From NCBI GenBank assembly GCA_937892135.1, contig CALAUK010000119.1, positions 1 to 9,366 on the forward strand: 9,366 nt of DNA. Reading direction: 5' to 3'. A program made the position numbers and the translations under genes. This document shows positions 5,042 to 9,366 of this stretch, one piece after another. How positions within the stretch are numbered: the first letter of the stretch is position 1; each line of letters opens with the position of its first letter. Below the pieces are notes generated by a model. The model worked only from the letters and a program-made list of their open reading frames with translations, was not told the origin of the DNA and did not search any database. The stretch comes from an uncultured Clostridia bacterium (GTDB lineage Bacteria; Bacillota; Clostridia; UBA1381; UMGS1253).

Positions 5042-6064
5042 ATGAAAAAGATTATTACTTTCGGCGAAATTATGATGAGATTGCAGACTCCCGGCTTTAA
5101 AAGATTTATTCAGGCTCAGGAGCTTGAGATGACTTTTGGCGGCGGTGAGGCGAATGTTGCAGTTTCTCTTGCTAATTATGGAATGGATGCAAAATTCGTA
5201 ACAAAGCTTCCCGAAAACCCCATCGCTGATGCTTGTATGGCTGAGCTTCGCAAGTTAGGCGTTGACACAAGCTTAATCACAAGAGGCGGAGACAGAGTTG
5301 GTATTTACTTTGCTGAAAAAGGTGCTTCTCAGCGTGCTTCTCAGGTAGTTTACGACAGAGCAAACAGTGCTATTGCACTTGCAAAGCCTGAAGACTTTGA
5401 CTGGGACAAAATCTTTGACGGAGCAGACTGGTTCCACTTTACAGGTATTACTCCTGCTCTTTCTGACGTTTGCGCAGAGATTTGCCTTGAGGCTTGTAAG
5501 AAAGCAAAGGCTAAGGGCGTACAGATAAGCTGTGACCTTAACTTCCGTAAAAAGCTTTGGACAAGCGAAAAAGCAGGAAAAGTTATGGCAGGTCTTATGG
5601 AGTATGTTGATGTTATCATCGCTAACGAAGAAGACGCTGAAAAGGTATTCGGTATTAAAGCAACAGGTACTGATATTACTTCAGGCCAGATTTCTGATGC
5701 AGGATATCAAGATGTTGCAAAGCAGCTTGTAGAGCGTTTTGGCGCAAAGATGGTTGCGATAACATTAAGAGAGAGTATTTCAGCTTCTGTTAACAACTGG
5801 GCAGCTATGCTTTATGACGGAAAAGAGTTTTACAAGTCCAAAAAGTACAATATCAACATTGTTGACCGTGTTGGCGGCGGAGACAGCTTTGGTGGCGGCT
5901 TGATTTATGCTCTTCTAAGTGATTATTCAATGCAGGATACAATCGAGTTTGCTGTTGCTGCTTCTTGTTTGAAGCACTCAATCGAGGGAGATATGAACTT
6001 AGTTTCTGTTAAGGAAGTTTTGGCTTTGGCAGGAGGAGACGGCTCAGGCAGAGTTCAGAGATAA
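5042..6064 (+). CDS. kdgK: 2-dehydro-3-deoxygluconate (KDG) kinase, PfkB family
   Basis: The kinase phosphorylates KDG at O6, making the substrate of the aldolase encoded just upstream. The 340-residue ribokinase/PfkB-fold protein shows the N-terminal TFGEIMMRLQTPG and the sugar-pocket loop FGGGEANVAVSLANYG (32-47). It also shows DLNFRKKLW (165-173) and the PfkB anion-hole/catalytic motif DRVGGGDSFGGGL (275-287) with catalytic base D281. GEIMMRL at the N-terminus and DLNFR favour KDG kinase over fructokinase or ribokinase, as does the adjacent KDPG aldolase. The start at 5042 follows GGAGGAG by 6 nt. An in-frame TTG at 5021 would place the start before the ribosome binding site and is rejected. 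A strong terminator closes the operon. Confidence 0.92.
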   Translation: MKKIITFGEIMMRLQTPGFKRFIQAQELEMTFGGGEANVAVSLANYGMDAKFVTKLPENPIADACMAELRKLGVDTSLITRGGDRVGIYFAEKGASQRASQVVYDRANSAIALAKPEDFDWDKIFDGADWFHFTGITPALSDVCAEICLEACKKAKAKGVQISCDLNFRKKLWTSEKAGKVMAGLMEYVDVIIANEEDAEKVFGIKATGTDITSGQISDAGYQDVAKQLVERFGAKMVAITLRESISASVNNWAAMLYDGKEFYKSKKYNINIVDRVGGGDSFGGGLIYALLSDYSMQDTIEFAVAASCLKHSIEGDMNLVSVKEVLALAGGDGSGRVQR

Positions 6065-6080
6065 GTAATTTTAGAATTAA

Positions 6081-6113
6081 TGTGCAATCGGAAATTCCGA
6101 TTGCACATTTTTT
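6081..6113 (+). terminator. Intrinsic terminator of the kdgA-kdgK operon
   Basis: TGTGCAATCGG (6081-6091) pairs perfectly with CCGATTGCACA (6097-6107) around AAATT, followed directly by six T (6108-6113). It separates the operon from the AraC-type gene, whose -35 box begins 2 nt further on. Confidence 0.92.
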
Positions 6114-6114
6114 G

Positions 6115-6143
6115 TTGACTTATGTTAAAAAAGGTGGTAAAAT
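6115..6143 (+). promoter_or_regulatory. Sigma-A promoter of the AraC-family gene
   Basis: TTGACT (6115-6120) lies 17 bp from TAAAAT (6138-6143), immediately after the operon terminator, so the regulator is transcribed independently of kdgAK. The leader is about 20 nt. Confidence 0.8.
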
Positions 6144-6169
6144 GAATTTCCAGGGAGGAGGGCGATAAA

Positions 6170-6970
6170 ATGAAAAATTCTTTAAAATCGGTTTTTGTAG
6201 TCAGCGGAAGTAAAAATATTAAAGAGAATGTTCATAATTATTATGAGCTTTATTTTTTGCTTGACGGTCAGGCTGAGGTTTTTGTTGAAAACAGAACTCA
6301 CTGTTTAAAGAAGGCTGACATTATTATAATGAAGCCAAATGTATTGCACAGAGCCCTTTCCCGTAAGGATTCAAAACAAGAGTTAGCTGCAGTTTATTTT
6401 GACAGGCAGAGTATAATTTCAAAAGAAATCCAAGAAAGGCTTGATAGTCAGCAAGGCGTTATTTCGTTGCCTCATACGGCATCAGAAAGAGTGCTTAAGC
6501 TTATAAACATCCTTTTAGATGAAACGGATAACGATTTATTTCATAACGCCTTTGTTAAGTCAGTTTTAAATGAAATGCTGATTTTTATTTTCAGAAATGA
6601 AAATAAGACTAATCAGGAAAGTGCGGGTGTGAGGTTTAAGAACATAGTTGATTTTGTTAAAGAGAACAGCCGTGGGGATATAACCTTGGTTTCGGTTGCG
6701 GAAAAGTTTTCTATAAGCGAGGCGCACCTTAGCAGAATTTTTAAGAAAAATACGGGCTTTAATTTCATTCAGTATGTTAATTATCAGAGAATTATATATG
6801 CCAAAAAGAGGCTTTCGGCAAGTGATATTCCAATTGGGGAGCTTGCGCTCTTGAGCGGATTTGAAAGCTCTACTCATTTCGGACGTGTGTTTAAACAGCT
6901 TATAGGCATATCTCCAAGTGAGTATAGAAAAAATCAAAAGGCAGATAAAATAAAAAAAGCAGAAAATTAA
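6170..6970 (+). CDS. AraC-family transcriptional regulator with N-terminal cupin
   Basis: This is a 266-residue DNA-binding regulator. Residues about 18-80 resemble the cupin-like AraC ligand domain (YYELYFLLDGQAEVFV, then ADIIIMKPNVLHRA). Residues about 155-255 form the double helix-turn-helix AraC domain: the first HTH at LVSVAEKFSISEAHLSRIFKK, the second at IGELALLSGFESSTHFGRVFKQ, then the hallmark GISPSEYRK. Such cupin-AraC proteins usually sense sugars or sugar acids. Being next to kdgAK on the same strand suggests control of KDG/hexuronate use, which is inference. The start at 6170 has GGGAGGAGGG about 7 nt upstream. It is monocistronic, with its own promoter and a terminator overlapping its 3' end. 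Confidence 0.9.
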   Translation: MKNSLKSVFVVSGSKNIKENVHNYYELYFLLDGQAEVFVENRTHCLKKADIIIMKPNVLHRALSRKDSKQELAAVYFDRQSIISKEIQERLDSQQGVISLPHTASERVLKLINILLDETDNDLFHNAFVKSVLNEMLIFIFRNENKTNQESAGVRFKNIVDFVKENSRGDITLVSVAEKFSISEAHLSRIFKKNTGFNFIQYVNYQRIIYAKKRLSASDIPIGELALLSGFESSTHFGRVFKQLIGISPSEYRKNQKADKIKKAEN

Positions 6971-6984
6971 TTTCTGCTTTTTTT
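6952..6984. terminator. Shared bidirectional terminator between the AraC- and XRE-family genes
   Basis: A 14-bp perfect stem (6952-6965 with 6971-6984) has the core GCAGAAA/TTTCTGC and is flanked by A7 and T7 runs. It begins inside the last codons of the AraC-type gene and overlaps the stop of the XRE-type gene (6983-6985). Confidence 0.88.
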
Positions 6985-7405
6985 ATTGTGAATTTTCTTC
7001 GTTTTGAAGTACATTCAGCTCCATATAAAGTTCAAGAAGCTTTTTAAGATTTTTATCGCTTAAATTTGAAATATCAAGATACTTTGATTTATTGCTTATA
7101 ATAACGCCCTTGAAGTTTTCAAGGTCTAATTTTCCGGGCTCAACTCCCAATATGTAATCACAGCTTACACCAAAAAGCCTTGATATATCAATAAGGGTTT
7201 CAAATGCAGGCATTCTTAAGCCATGCTCCCAGGCACAAAGGCAACCTCTTGAAACGTGCAGGGCAGAGGATAGCCTCTCCTGAGTATATCCCTTTTTAAG
7301 TCTTAATTCTTTAAAACGGGAAGAAAAAGCGTTTCTTACTCTTAAGGCTCTTTTCTCAAGTGTTCCTTCAAACATATTCTCTTCATTTAAAATCGGTTCG
7401 TTCAT
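6983..7405 (-). CDS. XRE-family helix-turn-helix transcriptional regulator
   Basis: This is a 140-residue cytosolic regulator. Residues about 28-88 form a Cro/C1-type HTH: FKELRLKKGYTQERLSSALHV, then WEHGLRMPAFETLIDISRLFGVSCDYILGV. A C-terminal tail of about 50 residues (DISNLSDKNLKKLLELYMEL) looks helical and may mediate dimerisation. No ligand domain is visible. The start at 7405 follows GGAGG by 5 nt. The in-frame ATG at 7483 would lie upstream of the promoter and give a Cys/Met-rich extension, so it is not used. The gene is divergent from the aroF leader. That arrangement could reflect local regulation but gives no proof, and its targets are unknown. Confidence 0.88.
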   Translation of the reverse strand: MNEPILNEENMFEGTLEKRALRVRNAFSSRFKELRLKKGYTQERLSSALHVSRGCLCAWEHGLRMPAFETLIDISRLFGVSCDYILGVEPGKLDLENFKGVIISNKSKYLDISNLSDKNLKKLLELYMELNVLQNEENSQ

Positions 7406-7434
7406 ATAATCCTCCAAAAAACAACTGCAATTAG

Positions 7435-7463
7435 ATTTTAACATAAAACATATTCTAATGCAA
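7435..7463 (-). promoter_or_regulatory. Sigma-A promoter of the XRE-family gene
   Basis: On the minus strand, TTGCAT (7458-7463) lies 17 bp from TAAAAT (7435-7440), followed by a leader of about 25 nt to the start at 7405. It is back-to-back with the aroF promoter, 29 bp between -35 boxes. Confidence 0.72.
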
Positions 7464-7492
7464 TACATATAAGAAAAATGCAAAAAAAGCTA

Positions 7493-7521
7493 TTGACAAC
7501 AGGGGATTAAAGTGATATTAT
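7493..7521 (+). promoter_or_regulatory. Strong sigma-A promoter of the aroF leader and aroF
   Basis: A consensus TTGACA (7493-7498) lies 17 bp from TATTAT (7516-7521), with transcription predicted to begin near 7528. That leaves a leader of about 210 nt before aroF, filled by a leader peptide and alternative hairpins. Confidence 0.85.
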
Positions 7522-7553
7522 GAGTTTGAACTTTTAGGCGGAGGTTTTTGGCT

Positions 7554-7637
7554 TTGAAAAAACTATTTTTTGCAGTAGCATACTTTTTTAACTTTTATTT
7601 TGCCTTTGAAAATAAGAGTTGTTTTTGCTGCAAATAA
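7554..7637 (+). CDS. Phe/Tyr-rich leader peptide of the aroF attenuator
   Basis: A 27-codon ORF starts at TTG 7554, 9 nt after GGCGGAGG (7537-7544), and stops at TAA 7635. The peptide begins MKKLFF and contains the core YFFNFYFAF. In all there are eight Phe (every one TTT) and two Tyr, with no Trp. It lies between a strong promoter and an intrinsic terminator, 99 nt before a DAHP synthase. Its 3' end overlaps the antiterminator strand. This matches leader peptides such as pheL, in which translation speed through control codons reports charged tRNA levels. An alternative TTG at 7548 adds two residues but leaves only 3 nt to the ribosome binding site. The peptide itself probably has no other function. 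Confidence 0.8.
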   Translation: MKKLFFAVAYFFNFYFAFENKSCFCCK

Positions 7638-7698
7638 GAGGTTTTATATAATTTGTCATTTTAACCTTGCGGCAAAAACGCTGCAGGGTTTTTATTTT
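7569..7698 (+). promoter_or_regulatory. Transcription attenuator (alternative hairpins) of aroF
   Basis: Three mutually exclusive pairings are visible. 1:2 is TTTGCAG (7569-7575) with CTGCAAA (7628-7634). 2:3 (antiterminator) is 7621-7633 with 7667-7679, 13 bp with one G-U: GTTTTTGCTGCAA against TTGCGGCAAAAAC. 3:4 (terminator) is 7663-7673 with 7680-7690. Segment 1 lies in the leader-peptide codons just ahead of YFFNFYFAF, and segment 2 covers its final codons and approaches the stop. By analogy with the trp and phe attenuators, a ribosome stalled at Phe/Tyr codons would free segment 2 to form 2:3 and allow aroF transcription. A ribosome reaching the stop would mask segment 2 and let 3:4 terminate. 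The pairings are seen; the mechanism is inferred. Confidence 0.78.
7663..7698 (+). terminator. Attenuator terminator hairpin upstream of aroF
   Basis: AACCTTGCGGC (7663-7673) pairs with GCTGCAGGGTT (7680-7690), including two G-U pairs, around an AAAAAC loop. It runs into TTTTTATTTT (7689-7698). It is an intrinsic terminator lying before, not after, a gene, and its 5' arm is also the partner of the antiterminator. Confidence 0.85.
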
Positions 7699-7736
7699 AG
7701 AAAATACCGTTACAATTAGAAGCGGAGGAATATATT

Positions 7737-8738
7737 ATGGTAATAGTATTAAAACAAAACGCAAATAAAAAGCAGGTTGAAGACCTGGTTTTATGGCTTC
7801 AGTCCAATAATGTGGTTGTTCATCCCACAATAGGTGAGTACCAGACTATTTTAGGCCTTGTCGGAGATACCAAGGCGATAGATGTTGATATGATTGACGG
7901 ACTTGATGTTGTTGAATCCGTTAAGAGAATCAGCGAACCCTTTAAAAACGCTAACAGAAAATTTCACCCTGAAGATACTGTTATTGATATCCACGGAATT
8001 AAAATCGGCGGCGGAAATTTTCAGTTTATTGCAGGCCCATGCTCTGTTGAAACAGAAGAGCAGATTACAGATATTGCAAAAAAAATTAAAAAGGCAGGCG
8101 CAAAGCTTCTTCGTGGCGGCGCATTTAAGCCGAGAACATCGCCTTATGCATTCCAGGGCTTAAGAGATGATGGCTTAAAGCTTATGCTTGAAGCGAAAAA
8201 GCAGACGGGGATGCCTATTGTAACAGAGATAATGGACGCATCGCATATAGATTTATTTGACGATGTTGATGTTATTCAGGTGGGTGCAAGAAATATGCAG
8301 AACTTCGAGCTTCTTAAAAAGCTGGGCAAATTAAATAAGCCCGTGCTTTTAAAAAGAGGACTTGCAAACACTATTGAAGAATGGCTTATGAGCGCAGAAT
8401 ATATTATGTCGGGCGGAAATGAAAAAGTCATTTTGTGTGAAAGAGGAATAAGAACCTATGAATCTTACACAAGAAACACATTAGACCTTTCGGCAGTTCC
8501 GTTAGTAAAAGAGCTTTCTCATCTTCCTGTTATAGTTGACCCAAGCCATGCAACAGGCCTTGCAAGAATGGTTGAGCCTATGGCGGTTGCGGCTGCGGCG
8601 GCAGGTGCAGACGGACTTATGATTGAAGTCCATAACGACCCCAAAAAAGCATGGTGTGATGGTCAGCAGTCAATCACTCCCGAGCAGTTTGAGGTTTTAG
8701 TTAATAAGGTTGAAAAAGTAAGAGAAGTTGTAAGATAA
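7737..8738 (+). CDS. aroF: 3-deoxy-7-phosphoheptulonate (DAHP) synthase, type I-beta
   Basis: The enzyme condenses phosphoenolpyruvate with erythrose-4-phosphate, the first committed step of the shikimate/aromatic amino acid pathway in the cytosol. The 333 residues include an N-terminal ferredoxin-like (ACT-like) regulatory domain (about 1-70) and a TIM barrel (about 85-330), the layout of Thermotoga maritima DAHP synthase. Visible are FIAGPCSVE with metal ligand C102, LRGGAFKPRTSPYAFQG (125-141), VGARNMQN, LLKRG, DPSHATG with H271, IEVHNDP with E297, and CDGQQS with D308, the C/H/E/D metal set. No chorismate mutase domain is fused. The start at 7737 has GGAGGAA upstream. Regulation appears double: transcription attenuation in the leader and probably feedback by Tyr or Phe at the N-terminal domain. 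It is followed by a terminator shared with htrA. Confidence 0.95.
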   Translation: MVIVLKQNANKKQVEDLVLWLQSNNVVVHPTIGEYQTILGLVGDTKAIDVDMIDGLDVVESVKRISEPFKNANRKFHPEDTVIDIHGIKIGGGNFQFIAGPCSVETEEQITDIAKKIKKAGAKLLRGGAFKPRTSPYAFQGLRDDGLKLMLEAKKQTGMPIVTEIMDASHIDLFDDVDVIQVGARNMQNFELLKKLGKLNKPVLLKRGLANTIEEWLMSAEYIMSGGNEKVILCERGIRTYESYTRNTLDLSAVPLVKELSHLPVIVDPSHATGLARMVEPMAVAAAAAGADGLMIEVHNDPKKAWCDGQQSITPEQFEVLVNKVEKVREVVR

Positions 8739-8766
8739 AAAGAGGCAGCATAAGCTGCCTCTTTTT
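8737..8766. terminator. Shared bidirectional terminator between aroF and htrA
   Basis: A 13-bp perfect stem (8737-8749 with 8754-8766) has the core GAGGCAGC/GCTGCCTC and an ATAA loop, with A and T runs on the two sides. It overlaps the aroF stop and abuts the htrA stop (8767-8769). Confidence 0.92.
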
Positions 8767-9222
8767 TTATTGCTTTTCTTCGCCTAAAACGAGCTTTATA
8801 TCCATTGTTTCGTCGTTTCTTATGACGGTTACGGTAATTTCATCTCCCGCTTTATATTCGTCACGGACGGCATTTAAAGCTTCGATTGTTTTTGTTTCTT
8901 TACCCTGACATTTTATAATAATGTCGCCTCTTTGTATTCCTGCTTTATGAGCGGCAGAATCCTTTGTTACGCTCATTACAAGAATTCCTTCCTCGAGGTC
9001 ATAGTATTTAGCCTCTTCGCTTGTGATTTCGTCTCCTATAATTCCAATCATAGGTCTTCCCTGAACGTGGCCTACTTCAATAAGGTCTTTAATAATAGGC
9101 TTTGCCACATCAGAGGGGATTGCAAAGCTTAAGCCCTCAACGCCGGTTGCCTGGAGCTTTGCGCTGTTTATGCCGATTACTTCGCCGTAAGAATTTACAA
9201 GTGCTCCTCCTGAGTTACCGGG
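8767..9222 (-). CDS. HtrA/DegP-type serine protease with PDZ domain, 3' fragment
   Basis: This is the C-terminal 151 residues of a membrane-anchored or secreted HtrA-family quality-control protease. The fragment opens with PGNSGGALVNSYGEVIGINS, whose Ser is the catalytic nucleophile, continues GLSFAIPSDVAKPIIKDL, and ends with a PDZ domain (GIIGDEI, then GILVMSVTKDSAAHKAGIQRGDIIIKC). The frame can be followed only to 9222. There the expected Asn of NPGNSGG is His, and a TGA lies four codons further upstream. The signal/anchor and the catalytic His and Asp parts are missing, being replaced by unrelated sequence. A GTG at 9108 can be read as a start but sits inside the protease domain (SDV-AKP). 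The fragment is genuine, and the break is probably an assembly join. Confidence 0.88.
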   Translation of the reverse strand, partial: PGNSGGALVNSYGEVIGINSAKLQATGVEGLSFAIPSDVAKPIIKDLIEVGHVQGRPMIGIIGDEITSEEAKYYDLEEGILVMSVTKDSAAHKAGIQRGDIIIKCQGKETKTIEALNAVRDEYKAGDEITVTVIRNDETMDIKLVLGEEKQ

Positions 9223-9269
9223 GTGGGCAGAATGTCACTGCCTCCGATGTACATGATTTTACTTGGCTT
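9219..9269 (-). other. Sigma-E-like (sporulation sigma factor) N-terminal scrap at a junction
   Basis: In a different minus-strand frame from htrA, these bases encode KPSKIMYIGGSDILPTP. This resembles the conserved YYIGGSEALPPPL stretch near the pro-sequence boundary of sporulation sigma factor SigE. It has no start and no continuation: htrA sequence begins on one side and a plus-strand cvpA-like ORF on the other. It is 17 codons only, so the identification rests on one motif. Confidence 0.4.
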
Positions 9270-9366
9270 TAAAAGGGGAGCTATTTATCAATTTTTTAAG
9301 ATGTTTGGAACTATATTGATTTTAATAATTGCATCACTTCTTAAAGATAGATTAGGGTTACTTTTA
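9253..9366 (+). CDS. CvpA-like membrane protein, N-terminal fragment
   Basis: The plus strand is open to the window edge and encodes ILLGFKRGAIYQFFKMFG followed by TILILIIASLLKDRLGLLL. A GFKRG-type motif at the end of a first hydrophobic stretch, followed by a long second membrane helix and LKDRLG, is typical of CvpA-family proteins (colicin V production-related, about 160-220 residues, multi-pass). An in-frame ATG exists at 9253 but has no ribosome binding site, and the normal first helix is mostly missing. I think the true N-terminus was lost at the junction. Other small membrane proteins could look similar over so short a span. Confidence 0.42.
   Translation, partial: MILLGFKRGAIYQFFKMFGTILILIIASLLKDRLGLLL

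Noticed and set aside
7406..7483. 26-residue extension of the XRE-type regulator from ATG 7483
   Set aside because: It would start upstream of the promoter boxes at 7435-7463. GGAGG precedes ATG 7405.
7522..7736. T-box riboswitch in the aroF leader
   Set aside because: There is no T-box sequence (TGGnACCGCG-like) and no Stem I architecture. A translated Phe/Tyr-rich ORF with alternative hairpins explains the leader better.
1..9366. A hidden defence system, mobile element, CRISPR array or biosynthetic cluster
   Set aside because: Every gene is a recognisable housekeeping, transport or regulatory type. I found no transposase, integrase, direct-repeat array, toxin-antitoxin pair or tailoring enzymes.

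Overview
The window is AT-rich, low-GC Firmicutes DNA, most likely from an uncultured spore-forming member of the Clostridia. Evidence for this is a full-length Spo0A, a YaaL/DUF2508 gene, strong GGAGG-type ribosome binding sites, consensus sigma-A promoters and frequent AGA arginine codons. It looks like an ordinary chromosomal segment carrying housekeeping and central-metabolism genes. I see no phage, transposon, CRISPR or defence genes and no tRNA or rRNA.

Layout. Positions 1-175 form a composite left end: the 3' end of a ridA-like gene (+), a short alkaline-phosphatase-like scrap, and a nagB (-) whose last third has been replaced. Then come ispE (+), a zinc-ribbon/TM2 membrane protein (-), yaaL/DUF2508 (-) and spo0A (+). 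Next are queT (-) behind a preQ1-I riboswitch candidate, and the kdgA-kdgK operon (+) followed by an AraC-family regulator (+). A XRE-family regulator (-) lies divergent to aroF (+), a type I-beta DAHP synthase. The right end is composite again: the 3' part of an htrA-like protease (-) runs into a sigma-E-like scrap (-) and then a cvpA-like N-terminus (+).

The transcription layout is compact and readable. Eight promoters can be recognised, each with a -35 and -10 box 17 bp apart. Convergent pairs (spo0A/queT, araC/xre, aroF/htrA, probably ispE/TM2) share one palindromic terminator that abuts or overlaps a stop codon.

The best find is the 7493-7736 leader of aroF. A strong promoter is followed by a TTG-started 27-codon peptide rich in Phe and Tyr. 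After it come mutually exclusive 1:2, 2:3 and 3:4 RNA pairings, the last being an intrinsic terminator. This is the architecture of trp/phe-type ribosome-mediated attenuation, here placed ahead of the first enzyme of aromatic amino acid synthesis. The second regulatory find is the preQ1-I aptamer, which overlaps the Shine-Dalgarno sequence of queT. Functionally, kdgA and kdgK finish 2-keto-3-deoxygluconate catabolism (KDG to KDPG to pyruvate plus glyceraldehyde-3-phosphate), and the AraC-type regulator is a plausible local controller.

Both ends look like chimeric joins (assembly artefact or true rearrangement), so gene content within about 180 bp of either end should not be used for synteny.
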